Shown piece after piece: positions 17,882 through 26,949 of a DNA stretch of 64,000 nucleotides. This DNA is from Lysobacterales bacterium (GTDB lineage: Bacteria; Pseudomonadota; Gammaproteobacteria; Xanthomonadales; Marinicellaceae), in assembly GCA_026988115.1 (NCBI GenBank), contig JALSLV010000118.1, positions 1-64,000 on the forward strand, in the 5' to 3' direction. The stretch's first letter is position 1; every line of letters begins with the position of its first letter. The position numbers and the translations under genes are program-made. The notes below the pieces were generated by a model. It made no database searches and was not told the DNA's origin. It saw only the letters and a program-made list of their open reading frames with translations.

Positions 17882-18820
17882 ATGAATAAGAATAAAAAAC
17901 ATTGGCAAAACTACTGGGATTCAGGAGCTCTGACTTCATTACCTCAAGATTTTAAAGCAAATTATGACGGTGAAATATATGATTTTTGGTACAAGCATGT
18001 ATTAACCTTCAAGGAGAACTCAACAGTTGTTGATATCTGTACTGGCAATGGGGCAATTGCTTTAATGATAAAAAATATTGCAAACGTTCTAAATAAAAAC
18101 ATAACAGTTATTGGAATTGATGCCGCGAAGATAAATCCAGTTAACGTTGCAGAAATACAACATCAGTTTAAAGAGTTAGTTAATAATGTTAAATTTTATG
18201 GGAATACACTTATTGAGGAAATTGATACAGTTATAACCTCTAAAGTTGATTATGTGGTTAGTCAATACGGTATCGAGTATTGTAAAGTAAATAAGGTCGC
18301 ATTAAAAATAAATAAAATTTTAAAAAAAAATGGAAAGCTAATATTTATATCACACTCTCCAGATTCTGATATATATAAATACATGAAATCAGAACAGAGT
18401 GATTTTAAAAAAATAAAAGAGCTTGGGATTTTTAAGTTGTTTAATAAATTTGTTGAAAATAAAGAAAAACCGCTTAATTTTAAATTTAAACTAGAAAACA
18501 AACTAGATGAAATAGAAAAAGTTTTTGGCAATAAGTTGAATAGCTTTGTTTATGAGTGGGTTCAAATAATTCAGATGTTGATTAGAATGCCAAAACATAC
18601 ACTGCTTGCAAATAAAAAACAGATTAAAGAATTTTCCTTGATGCACATATACGGAAGAAAAAGGGCTGATGATTTAATTGCTGTCTCAAAAAAAATAATT
18701 AAAAATCCTAAGTGGTATAAAAAATTCTCAAAAAATGGGTTGAAATTAATAGCTACTGATGAATTGCTTTATAAAGATCATCATAAAATAGGCAATTACT
18801 TTGAATTTAAAAAAAAATAA
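17882..18820 (+). CDS. Class I SAM-dependent methyltransferase
   Basis: A 312-residue cytoplasmic enzyme. Motif I is VVDICTGNGAIALMI (residues about 50-64), followed by an acidic residue in VIGIDAAK that would bind the SAM ribose, and a motif around VDYVVSQYGIEY. The C-terminal 150 residues are Lys-rich and helical and probably define the substrate pocket; they match no family I can name. A TAGAGAG sequence lies before the ATG. It probably shares a transcript with the oxygenase upstream, so a joint hydroxylation and methylation pathway is possible. The gene is strongly AT-rich with many poly-A runs. Confidence 0.75.
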   Translation: MNKNKKHWQNYWDSGALTSLPQDFKANYDGEIYDFWYKHVLTFKENSTVVDICTGNGAIALMIKNIANVLNKNITVIGIDAAKINPVNVAEIQHQFKELVNNVKFYGNTLIEEIDTVITSKVDYVVSQYGIEYCKVNKVALKINKILKKNGKLIFISHSPDSDIYKYMKSEQSDFKKIKELGIFKLFNKFVENKEKPLNFKFKLENKLDEIEKVFGNKLNSFVYEWVQIIQMLIRMPKHTLLANKKQIKEFSLMHIYGRKRADDLIAVSKKIIKNPKWYKKFSKNGLKLIATDELLYKDHHKIGNYFEFKKK

Positions 18821-18855
18821 TGAGAGTTTAGAATTAAACTATAAAAAGCAACTTA

Positions 18856-21492
18856 TTAATCAGTGCAGTCATTATCTAGTCCTTTAACGTTTGTTAATCT
18901 GGACATTTGAACAAAGTTTCTTCCAAAATAATTAAAATCTGAATTTGGACTCCATGATAGGGTTATGTTGTTATTGTCTTGCTTTACTATTTTTATTTCC
19001 CCCCAATTTAATAAATTGTTTTGATTTGTATCAAAGTTTGGTGGGAAATTATTATTAGAAATAGAAATAGCCTCTAGTGTCGCCTGATTTCCTGTTATGT
19101 TACCTGTGCTAAGTAGCCAAAATTGATTTCCTTGAGTGTCATATGTAAACCATGTCACTAAAAGCCTTTCAGCTAAATCACCAAGAACTTCAACAATGAT
19201 TCCGTGTCCAGATTGGTCAGTATTATAAAAGGATCCATTTAAACATGAATCAATATCACTTGTATTAGTTACATAAGATGAAGGTTTAGTAATTTTAATT
19301 AGGTCAATTTCTCCATTAGTAAATCCATCATATTGAGTTTCCCAACTAGCGTGGGCAGATTCAAGAGAATCAAAGTTCAAGTGAAGTTTACCCCAAATAT
19401 TGAGAGAAACATCAGAAGGATCAAAATTCGGTGGAAATGAGGCATTATCGGTGATGTATAAATCAACTGAAGAAGTACCTTTGTTGAGTGCCCCTGTGCC
19501 TGTTAGCCAAATGGGGTTTCCGTCATGGTTTGCATACCATGTAGCATAAATTGTAGGAGAAGAATTTTGATAAGATTGTATCACTTGAATTTGAATTCCG
19601 TGACCTGACTGATTTGCATTGTGCCAAATCCCATTAAGATTTGGGTAGTAGTATTGAGTAGAGGTTAAAACAAAATCAATTCCAGAAATGTTTTGATTAG
19701 AAAGTCCTATTAAATTTGCAGTTGAGGGAGAACAATCAGAGATTCCGCAACTATGATCTGGATAAACTTGATTGATGTAATTTGGGTGCTTTGTTACAAT
19801 GTGGTAATTATTTGGTTTAAGGTTGTTTAAATAGTATTTCCCTGTCACATCACTGTAAGTGCTGGCTAGAATTATATTGTCATCAGAGTAAGCTAAAACC
19901 TGAATGTTATTTAATGGGTCTGATGTAATACTATCAATAATTTTACCTGTTATTGTGTATGGTTTATTTACAATCAAGTGTTGGTTTACTGCAACATTGT
20001 CGAGAATCTGAATAGTGTCATCTGGCCAAGTAATTGTGATATGATCAATAATAGTATTGTTAGCAAGTCCAAAATGTTGGGTGGTTGGGATTCCTGAAAA
20101 GGTTCCGCCCGATAGAATTTGCCTTGTTTGTGTAGTTGAACCAGTTGTAACTTGAATTTTAGCACCGATAGAATCAATATTTTTATTGTGTTGCTTAAGT
20201 TTAATACTAAGAAAATTATTGTCATTATCTAGGTTGTTCTGGAAAAACTTTGAAGGTTGTTGACTGTTGTTTATAAAAATGTCAATATCTCCGTCATGGT
20301 CATTATCAAAGCAAGCAATGGCTCTTCCCATACCAGTATCAATTAAGTTCACTGAGTCACTAATTTCTGTAAAAGTTCCATCTTTATTATTTAAAAACAA
20401 CCTGGATGGATCGCTAATGAAATCAAGAGCATTTTGAAATCCATTAACTTGGAAAATGTCTAAATACATATCATTATTAAAGTCTGCAAAACATGTTCCC
20501 CATCCCCAAAACCCATTCTCTACATTAGATTGAAACGTAACGTCTTGAAAGTTGCCATTACCATCATTTTTAAACAACCTATTTCCCGTCTCTCCCCAGT
20601 GTTGAGGTTCTACGGTTCCATCCTCATCGTAGATAGCAGTAACAAACCAATCAAGGTCTCCATCATTATCATAATCGCCCACAGCAGCGCCCATTCCGTT
20701 TTCATCTGTGATTGAATCTGTTTGAACCTTAAGGAGATTGCCAGAAGTGTCGTTTATGAAATATTGAGAGCTTGAAAAATCACTTGTTAGTAGTAAGTCG
20801 ACCCAGTTGTCATTATTAATATCAGCAAAAATTGGTGTAAAAGAGTTAATATAAGAATCAGAGTTAATCATATTACCTGTGGCATCAGTGAAATTTCCCG
20901 CTCCGTCATTCAACCAAAAAGCCTTAAAAGAATTAAGAATCCAATGAGATGTAAACAAATCTAAATCACCATCTTTATCCGTATCGGCAACAGCAAGACC
21001 AAAGGTAGGTATATTAGGGAACTGTGTATTTTTTTTCACAAAAGAATTGTTTCCATTATTAAGGTAGATAGCAATAGTGGAGGAGTCACCAACACCTCCA
21101 AAAATAAGATCTCTTTTTCCATCATTATTAATGTCAACTATAAGAGGAGTTGAGGACTGAAGGTGTTCAGAACTAATGTTAAATTGAGTTGCTTGTTCTA
21201 GAAAAGTCCCATTTTTTTGAGAGATGAAAAGTTTGTTTGGGTTTATGTTGGTTCCATCAATATCTTTTGTTTCGCCAGTAACGACGAAAATATCATCCCA
21301 ACCGTCGCCATTTATATCGCCAATTGCAATCCCTCCAGCAATTATTTGAGGGGCGTTGATTTCTACACTTGAATCATATCCATGAAGGTAGTTAATACCA
21401 ATCTCTGAAGATTTTTCAATAAAATCCCAAGAATAAGAATGAGTAGAAAAAGCTAGTATTAAAGCGACAAGATAGTAATGGTTAATTTTCAT
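18856..21492 (-). CDS. Secreted FG-GAP/VCBS and ASPIC/UnbV repeat protein with two C-terminal repeat domains
   Basis: An 878-residue exported protein with a signal peptide ending near residue 22. Residues about 30-430 contain repeated calcium-binding-type FG-GAP units (for example DINGDGWDDIFVV, DINNDGKRDLIFGG, DTDKDGDLDLFTS, DYDNDGDLDWFVT). An ASPIC/UnbV domain follows (about 435-515, with IGAKIQVTTGSTTQTRQILSGG), then a carboxypeptidase-regulatory-like beta sandwich (about 517-590). The C-terminus has two related units of about 125 residues (about 620-745 and 755-875) sharing SGHGI, TGxxxW-type aromatic strands and FPPNFD. No catalytic motif is seen. Surface adhesion or a scaffold role is plausible. 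It converges on the methyltransferase gene. Confidence 0.85.
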   Translation of the reverse strand: MKINHYYLVALILAFSTHSYSWDFIEKSSEIGINYLHGYDSSVEINAPQIIAGGIAIGDINGDGWDDIFVVTGETKDIDGTNINPNKLFISQKNGTFLEQATQFNISSEHLQSSTPLIVDINNDGKRDLIFGGVGDSSTIAIYLNNGNNSFVKKNTQFPNIPTFGLAVADTDKDGDLDLFTSHWILNSFKAFWLNDGAGNFTDATGNMINSDSYINSFTPIFADINNDNWVDLLLTSDFSSSQYFINDTSGNLLKVQTDSITDENGMGAAVGDYDNDGDLDWFVTAIYDEDGTVEPQHWGETGNRLFKNDGNGNFQDVTFQSNVENGFWGWGTCFADFNNDMYLDIFQVNGFQNALDFISDPSRLFLNNKDGTFTEISDSVNLIDTGMGRAIACFDNDHDGDIDIFINNSQQPSKFFQNNLDNDNNFLSIKLKQHNKNIDSIGAKIQVTTGSTTQTRQILSGGTFSGIPTTQHFGLANNTIIDHITITWPDDTIQILDNVAVNQHLIVNKPYTITGKIIDSITSDPLNNIQVLAYSDDNIILASTYSDVTGKYYLNNLKPNNYHIVTKHPNYINQVYPDHSCGISDCSPSTANLIGLSNQNISGIDFVLTSTQYYYPNLNGIWHNANQSGHGIQIQVIQSYQNSSPTIYATWYANHDGNPIWLTGTGALNKGTSSVDLYITDNASFPPNFDPSDVSLNIWGKLHLNFDSLESAHASWETQYDGFTNGEIDLIKITKPSSYVTNTSDIDSCLNGSFYNTDQSGHGIIVEVLGDLAERLLVTWFTYDTQGNQFWLLSTGNITGNQATLEAISISNNNFPPNFDTNQNNLLNWGEIKIVKQDNNNITLSWSPNSDFNYFGRNFVQMSRLTNVKGLDNDCTD

Positions 21493-21587
21493 TTTTAAAA
21501 GGAATTTAATTTAAGTAATTATATTATACATAAAATAACTGAAGAGTGGATAAAATAGTTAAAGCGTAAAATCTTTCTATGAGATTT

Positions 21588-22757
21588 TTAAAAATTTTCT
21601 AGATACATAACAAAAGAACTTAAAAACATATTGCATTGATGTGCATCCAAAACTCGATGGTCAATTGTTAATGAAACGTAACACATGGGTTTGATGCTCA
21701 TCATGTCTTGCCCATTAATTTCAGTTACTACCACTCGCTTTTCCATTTTCCCAATGCCTAAAATAGCCGATTGGGGTTGATTGATGATAATGGGTGTAGC
21801 AATTAATGAACCGCTAACTCCATGATTGGAGATGGTAAATGTTCCATTTTGGACATCTTGTGCTGTTAAGGTTTTACTTCGTGCTTTATTGGTGAGGCGA
21901 GTGAGGTCTTTAGCAATACTAAGCAAGTCGCGATTTTCACAATTTTTTAACACAGGCACAATTAAGCCTTCATCATTTAAGGATGTACCAATGCCGATAT
22001 TTATGGAGTTAAACAGTTCAATACTATCTTGGTGTAACTGCGAATTGATTAATGGCACTTCTTTAATGGCAATTGTTGATGCCGCAATAAAATAGGCAGT
22101 GAAAGTTAAGTTGGCTTTTTGTAGTAAGAATTTTTCTTTATTGGTGTTTCGGTGAGCAATAATAGTGGATAAATCTAAATTAAATACCGAAGTAACGTGG
22201 GGTGCTGTATGCAACAAGCTTTTTACCATGTGCTTGGCAATACTTTTACGCATGGCATTTAATGCTATAAGTTTACTGTTTTTGTTGGCATTTAAGCAGG
22301 GTTTGTTTTTAAGGTAGGAATGTATATCACGACTGGTTACTCGATGGTCTTTACCTGTACCGTGAATGTCTTTTATGTTGAGATTATGTTGCGTTAATAA
22401 TCGACGAACGGCAGGAGAGCTTGCCTTGTTTTGTGCTGTTTTATTTTGTGTGTTAACTTCATGGGAGATAGCTTGGCTTGGGGTGGTTTGTTTAACAGTT
22501 GAATCTTTGTTGTGAATGCTGGAATCAATAACCCCTAAAACCATGTCGCCTTGTATTTCATCACCTGTTGTTAAGTTGATTTTTGTTAATACACCAGATG
22601 TGGGGGCGACTATTTCCATCATGACTTTGTCGGTCTCTAGTTCTACCAGTGGTTCATTTATTTCAATAAAATCACCTTCTTTAATCAGCCATTGGGCAAC
22701 TGTAGCGGTAGTTCCTTCTCGCTGTTCTTCATCTAAGACAATATTTACTAAACTCAT
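21588..22757 (-). CDS. Dihydrolipoamide acyltransferase (E2) of a 2-oxoacid dehydrogenase complex
   Basis: The E2 core transfers acyl groups from E1 through a swinging lipoyl arm to CoA. The 389 residues are ordered as a lipoyl domain (1-75, lipoyl Lys in ETDKVMME), a Ser/Thr-rich linker, a peripheral subunit-binding domain (about 115-150, SPAVRRLLTQHNLNI) and a catalytic domain from about 165. The catalytic histidine is in TIDHRVLDAHQCNM near the C-terminus; the usual DG after it reads DA here. One base overlaps the E1 stop (TAATG), so E1 and E2 are translationally coupled. No linked E3 gene is present. Substrate could be branched-chain 2-oxoacids or pyruvate. The Lrp-type regulator nearby favours the branched-chain reading. 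Confidence 0.85.
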   Translation of the reverse strand: MSLVNIVLDEEQREGTTATVAQWLIKEGDFIEINEPLVELETDKVMMEIVAPTSGVLTKINLTTGDEIQGDMVLGVIDSSIHNKDSTVKQTTPSQAISHEVNTQNKTAQNKASSPAVRRLLTQHNLNIKDIHGTGKDHRVTSRDIHSYLKNKPCLNANKNSKLIALNAMRKSIAKHMVKSLLHTAPHVTSVFNLDLSTIIAHRNTNKEKFLLQKANLTFTAYFIAASTIAIKEVPLINSQLHQDSIELFNSINIGIGTSLNDEGLIVPVLKNCENRDLLSIAKDLTRLTNKARSKTLTAQDVQNGTFTISNHGVSGSLIATPIIINQPQSAILGIGKMEKRVVVTEINGQDMMSIKPMCYVSLTIDHRVLDAHQCNMFLSSFVMYLENF

Positions 22758-24847
22758 TAGGCTTTATCCAATTCAAGAATAGCAAGCAGTATCTTTTCAG
22801 TAGTCGGCACAACCGCATTCATGAGGTTTGGTTCATGTGGGTTGCCAATATCTGGCATAGCAAGGCGTTCAATGGGTGCATCTAAATCATAGAAGGCCTC
22901 TTTTGCGAGAGTGGCAGCGATTTCGGCTCCAAACCCTGCAGAAATATTGTCTTCATGAACAATAAGGCAGCGGTTGGTTTTTTTAACAGAGTCCAATACC
23001 ATGTCTTTGTCCCACGGGCGTAAAGTTCGCAAATCAATTAAATCAATGGGCAGTCCGGATTGTTCAACGGCCTTATGGCAGCGATGAACCATTCCACCCC
23101 ATGTTACAACCGTTAAGTGGTTTCCTTGAGTGATTTTGTTGGCTTGACCAAAAGGGATAATGTATTGATCGCCAGGGTATTCGCGACGAGCCCAAACATG
23201 ATCAAGCATTTTGCGGTGCTCAAAAAAAATGGTTGGGTTGTTATCTCTCAGTGCATAACGCAATAACCCAACAGCATCTTGTGCATTGGATGGCATGGCA
23301 ACTTGCCAACCAATAGCATGCACCCATTTAACTTCGGCTGTTTGCGAATGCCACGGATCACCGCAGCCAAAATAACCACCAGCCATACGCACCACCATGG
23401 GCGCGGCAAATCGGTTGTTGGTGCGCCAACGCATCGAACCAATGTCATTGAGTTGTTCTTCTGCTGGATCGGCATATTTTCGAAATTGAATTTCTGGCAC
23501 TGGCAACAATCCAGCAAGAGAGATACCAAGAGCACGCCCAATAATGCCTTCTTCCGACAAGCTGGTGTCAAAAACACGTTGTTTGCCGTGTTTTTCTTGC
23601 AAACCTAAAGTAACGGCGTGGACACCGCCTTTTGCACCAATATCTTCGCCAAAAACAAGCATTTTTTTATTGTTTTGCAGTTCGAAGTCTAGGGTTTTAC
23701 GAATGGCTGTAACCATGTTGATGCGACCAGGGTGTGCTATGATTTCTTCAGATGAAGGGGGGAAAGCAGGTTTGCTTAAGTGAATTCCGCCTTGTTGTTG
23801 TAGTTGCATAACGCCACCATTATCGTATTCGCAAAAGGTATTGGTGGTAATGTCATCTGGGTTAGCAAAGGGTTTGTTGTCGGCTTTGATAAAAGCTTGA
23901 TTAACAATTTTGTTGGCAGATTTTTCCAGCTCATTCCACTTATCTTCTGTCATTAAATCCTGTGAGAAAAGGTACTTCTTTAATTTTGGCAGTGGGTCAT
24001 GGCGTTGTTCAAATGAAATGCGTTCAGCCGACTTGTAGCCTTGGGTATCTTGAGCAGAATGTCCGTTAAGACGAGGGACAGTTAACCGCAATAATACCGG
24101 TTTTCTATCAAATCGAACCACTTTGTGAGCTTGTGCAACCAAATCAACAACTTGTTCAGGGTTTGTGCCATCACCACTAAAAATAGTCAGTCCTTTAAAG
24201 CTTGCTAAATTTTTTGCAATATCTCCGCCAGGTGTTTGGAAATCTGAGGGCACAGAAATACCATAGCCATTGTCTTCGATATAAAACAATTGGGGCAACT
24301 GTTGTGTGGTAGCAATGGTTAAAGCAGACCAAAACCCATTGGTGGCAACTGAACCATCTCCACCTAAAACCAAACCAATGGCATCTTTCCATTTGTGGTT
24401 ATTAAGCACTTTATAGTGGTATTCTGATGCTTGTGCCCAGCCAGAAACAGGAGTGTATTGTGCGCCCACACCGCCACTCATGGGTAAGATGCAAGCGCCA
24501 TCATGTTTGGGGTTATTAAAAACAACACCAATGTCACGCCCATCAGAAAAGCCACCTTGTTTCATCATGGATGCTTCCAGTGCCATCTCTGGAGGCAAAC
24601 CCATTGCCAATAATAAGGGGCGAGAACGGTAATAACCAGAAACAGCATCTTTTTGACCAATTAAACACTGACCTAAAATGATTTGTGCCATATCGTGACC
24701 GCGTGCAGAAAATTGATACAATACTTTTTTGTTCTTAACTAAGGTAAACTCCTCTAAGTCATCAAGAGTGCGTGAAATGAGTAGTTTGAGTGTTATTTCA
24801 TTCCAATCAAAAGACAATGAAGTATCAAAATTTTCGGCGGTATTCAT
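22757..24847 (-). CDS. Fused alpha-beta E1 component of a 2-oxoacid dehydrogenase (thiamine-diphosphate dependent)
   Basis: A single 696-residue chain contains both halves of an alpha2beta2-type E1. The alpha half (1 to about 335) carries the ThDP/Mg motif GDGSVATNGFWSAL...N and a conserved GHSAQDTQGYKS loop region. The beta half (about 375-696) begins NMVTAIRKTLDFEL and includes VFGEDIGAKGG, FRKYADPA and HEDNISAGFGAEI. Separate E1 alpha and beta genes are more usual in proteobacteria; fused forms are known from other groups. The start is placed at the ATG at 24847, as a 14-codon upstream extension is not conserved-looking. It is divergent from an Lrp-family gene. The substrate is probably branched-chain 2-oxoacids but is not proven. 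Confidence 0.85.
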   Translation of the reverse strand: MNTAENFDTSLSFDWNEITLKLLISRTLDDLEEFTLVKNKKVLYQFSARGHDMAQIILGQCLIGQKDAVSGYYRSRPLLLAMGLPPEMALEASMMKQGGFSDGRDIGVVFNNPKHDGACILPMSGGVGAQYTPVSGWAQASEYHYKVLNNHKWKDAIGLVLGGDGSVATNGFWSALTIATTQQLPQLFYIEDNGYGISVPSDFQTPGGDIAKNLASFKGLTIFSGDGTNPEQVVDLVAQAHKVVRFDRKPVLLRLTVPRLNGHSAQDTQGYKSAERISFEQRHDPLPKLKKYLFSQDLMTEDKWNELEKSANKIVNQAFIKADNKPFANPDDITTNTFCEYDNGGVMQLQQQGGIHLSKPAFPPSSEEIIAHPGRINMVTAIRKTLDFELQNNKKMLVFGEDIGAKGGVHAVTLGLQEKHGKQRVFDTSLSEEGIIGRALGISLAGLLPVPEIQFRKYADPAEEQLNDIGSMRWRTNNRFAAPMVVRMAGGYFGCGDPWHSQTAEVKWVHAIGWQVAMPSNAQDAVGLLRYALRDNNPTIFFEHRKMLDHVWARREYPGDQYIIPFGQANKITQGNHLTVVTWGGMVHRCHKAVEQSGLPIDLIDLRTLRPWDKDMVLDSVKKTNRCLIVHEDNISAGFGAEIAATLAKEAFYDLDAPIERLAMPDIGNPHEPNLMNAVVPTTEKILLAILELDKA

Positions 24848-24986
24848 AGTTATTATTGTTAGATTTATTAATAAAACATTATGTAACAATCTAATAGAAA
24901 TGTGCTTGCTAAATATGCTTTAAAATAACGTAAAATAGCAATAAAATTATGATATACTGCCAAACAATAAAAGATAATTGCTTAAT

Positions 24987-25451
24987 ATGGATAAATACGA
25001 CATTAAACTACTCGAAGAAATACAGCGTAATGGGCGCATCAGTAATAAAGAACTTGCTCAAAAGGTTAATCTGTCCTCCGCACCGTGTTGGCGAAGAATG
25101 AATGCCTTAGAAGAACAAGGCTATATAAAAAGTTACACAGCACTTTTGAATAAGGAAAAAGTTGGGTTAACCATTACCGCATTTGCACACGTGAGCTTAA
25201 ATGATCACCACGAAGACACGGTAGCAGAGTTTGATAATTCCATTGCGAAATGGCAAGAGGTACAAGAATGCCATGCAACCTCAGGTGGCTATGATTATTT
25301 ATTAAAAATCACAACAGTTGATATGCTGGCTTATAACACATTTATGTACAATAAATTGCTAAAACTAAAAGGCATCCGTTCGGTTAATACCAGTTTCTCG
25401 ATGGTGCAGAAAAAGGTATCCACACAGCTTCCACTGTCTCACTTGAGTTGA
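24987..25451 (+). CDS. Lrp/AsnC family transcriptional regulator
   Basis: A 154-residue regulator with an N-terminal winged helix-turn-helix (DIKLLEEIQRNGRISNKELAQKVNLS, recognition helix around SAPCWRRMNAL) and a C-terminal RAM/AsnC ligand domain (about 65-145, with ECHATSGGYDYLLKI, the usual amino-acid-binding region). The ATG at 24987 gives the family-like start; the frame is open three codons earlier from a TTG. It is divergent from the E1-E2 operon, with a 139-base gap. By analogy with BkdR of pseudomonads, it may activate the operon in response to branched-chain amino acids. That is inference from position. Confidence 0.9.
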   Translation: MDKYDIKLLEEIQRNGRISNKELAQKVNLSSAPCWRRMNALEEQGYIKSYTALLNKEKVGLTITAFAHVSLNDHHEDTVAEFDNSIAKWQEVQECHATSGGYDYLLKITTVDMLAYNTFMYNKLLKLKGIRSVNTSFSMVQKKVSTQLPLSHLS

Positions 25452-25515
25452 ATTATTTAGACTTATTATGCGATAATAGCCAGATTATAACAAATTTAAG
25501 TTTTTTTAAAATCAC

Positions 25516-26949
25516 ATGCAATCTTTAAAGTTAATACAAGAACAAATGCTGAGTGTTGTCTCAGGCTCTGATGAATTTTACTCACTGGTAAGACAATTAG
25601 AACAAATGAGTGATGCAGGTGATATTGAAGCTGCCCTGTATTTGTCATGGGTTTATTCCCATCAAGGTGCATTGAAAGATTTTTCCCGAAAGTCTTTTTT
25701 GCTTTGTGAAAGTATAGCGCAAAAGACAGGGCATCCAGTGGCTCTTGAAAGAATGGCAGATTTATTATTATGGGGAGTTGGTTTAGAACAAGATAAAACA
25801 CAAAGTTTTAAAATTTATGAAATGTTAGCACATAGGGGCATGTTGCCTCTAACAACTTTGGCTTATTTGCACTCTCAAGGCATTGGTACCCGAGTTGATG
25901 AATTTAAAGCATCGACTCAAATTATTTTATCAGCGGCTCAGGGAGATACACTTGCTTTTATGTTGTTATCTTATCGATATAAGGTTGGATTGGGCGTTCC
26001 AGTAAGTGGAGTGTTATCGTGTGCTTTTGCTGAGTTGGCATGTTTAAGAAAGTTTCCAGGAGCGTCTCAAAATAAAGAAATGCTAAAAGAATATTTCTCC
26101 TCAATACAGGAAGAAGAAATTCAAACCATGTCCAAAGCACTCAGAGAAAACATTGAATCACTTGCAAACAAGGTGGACTTACTTGCCCAAAGAGTATCAC
26201 CACAGTCTCAAGAATTTTCACAAAAATATATGCAAACGGTCGTAGAAAATATAAGCAGTTTGGGCTTAAAAGAGCTTTCAGTCAATGCAGAGCTGCGTAG
26301 TGCTAACATCGAAACCAAAAGCAATAATGCCAGTGATGTAAGAGTGATTAGTCAATCACCGCATATACTAAAAGTTAATAATTTTGCTAGTTTTGAGGAA
26401 TGCCAGTATTTAATTGCACAAGCTCAACCCATATTGGAAACCACCTTAACCCAGATTAAAAAACACATAGGTGTAGAAGTGGATGCATTTTCAGGAGAAA
26501 GTGCCATACTTTCAAACCGACAGACATCCCCTGTCAATAGAATAATTCAGCAACGTTTTGCAGATTTGTTAGATACCACGGTTGATAAATTTGAACCTAT
26601 ATCCGTTTTAAAATACTCTGTGGGTCATGAGTATGGATTGCATACGGATGCTTTTGATGAAAAACGCATTCAAGACCACAAGAGTAAAGGCGATTTTGGT
26701 GGACAGAGAATAACAACCAACCTTATTTATCTCTTACCAGCTATTGAAGGTGGACACACGTGTTATGAGTCAATAAATAAAAAAATTGCAGGGGAAACAG
26801 GAATGGCAATCATCCATTATAATGTTACAAGTGATAACAAGCCAGATCCAAAATCTTTGCATTTGGGTAAAGAAATTAAAAAAGGTGAAAAGTGGTTGTT
26901 GAGAACAGCCACTCGTCAATTTCCTTTATATGCGACAAATAAAATTTAA
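25516..26949 (+). CDS. Sel1-like repeat protein fused to a prolyl 4-hydroxylase-type 2OG-Fe(II) oxygenase
   Basis: A 477-residue cytoplasmic protein in two parts. Residues 1-180 are helical Sel1/TPR-like repeats (AALYLSWVYSHQG, ALERMADLLLWGVGLEQD, LTTLAYLHSQGIGTRVDE, LAFMLLSYRYKVGLGV). Residues about 275-470 are a P4H-type domain with iron ligands His376 and Asp378 in GLHTD, distal His449 in SLHLG, and a 2OG-binding Lys in KKGEKWLLRTATRQF. A coiled segment joins them. The natural target is unknown; the repeats could recruit it. The gene ends four bases inside the convergent DUF481 gene. A weak hydrophobic start without a signal peptide suggests the cytoplasm. Confidence 0.85.
   Translation: MQSLKLIQEQMLSVVSGSDEFYSLVRQLEQMSDAGDIEAALYLSWVYSHQGALKDFSRKSFLLCESIAQKTGHPVALERMADLLLWGVGLEQDKTQSFKIYEMLAHRGMLPLTTLAYLHSQGIGTRVDEFKASTQIILSAAQGDTLAFMLLSYRYKVGLGVPVSGVLSCAFAELACLRKFPGASQNKEMLKEYFSSIQEEEIQTMSKALRENIESLANKVDLLAQRVSPQSQEFSQKYMQTVVENISSLGLKELSVNAELRSANIETKSNNASDVRVISQSPHILKVNNFASFEECQYLIAQAQPILETTLTQIKKHIGVEVDAFSGESAILSNRQTSPVNRIIQQRFADLLDTTVDKFEPISVLKYSVGHEYGLHTDAFDEKRIQDHKSKGDFGGQRITTNLIYLLPAIEGGHTCYESINKKIAGETGMAIIHYNVTSDNKPDPKSLHLGKEIKKGEKWLLRTATRQFPLYATNKI

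Noticed and set aside
24930-24958. Promoter for the Lrp gene (TATACT at 24953)
   Set aside because: A reasonable -10 exists but no -35-like hexamer at the right distance, so it is not listed.
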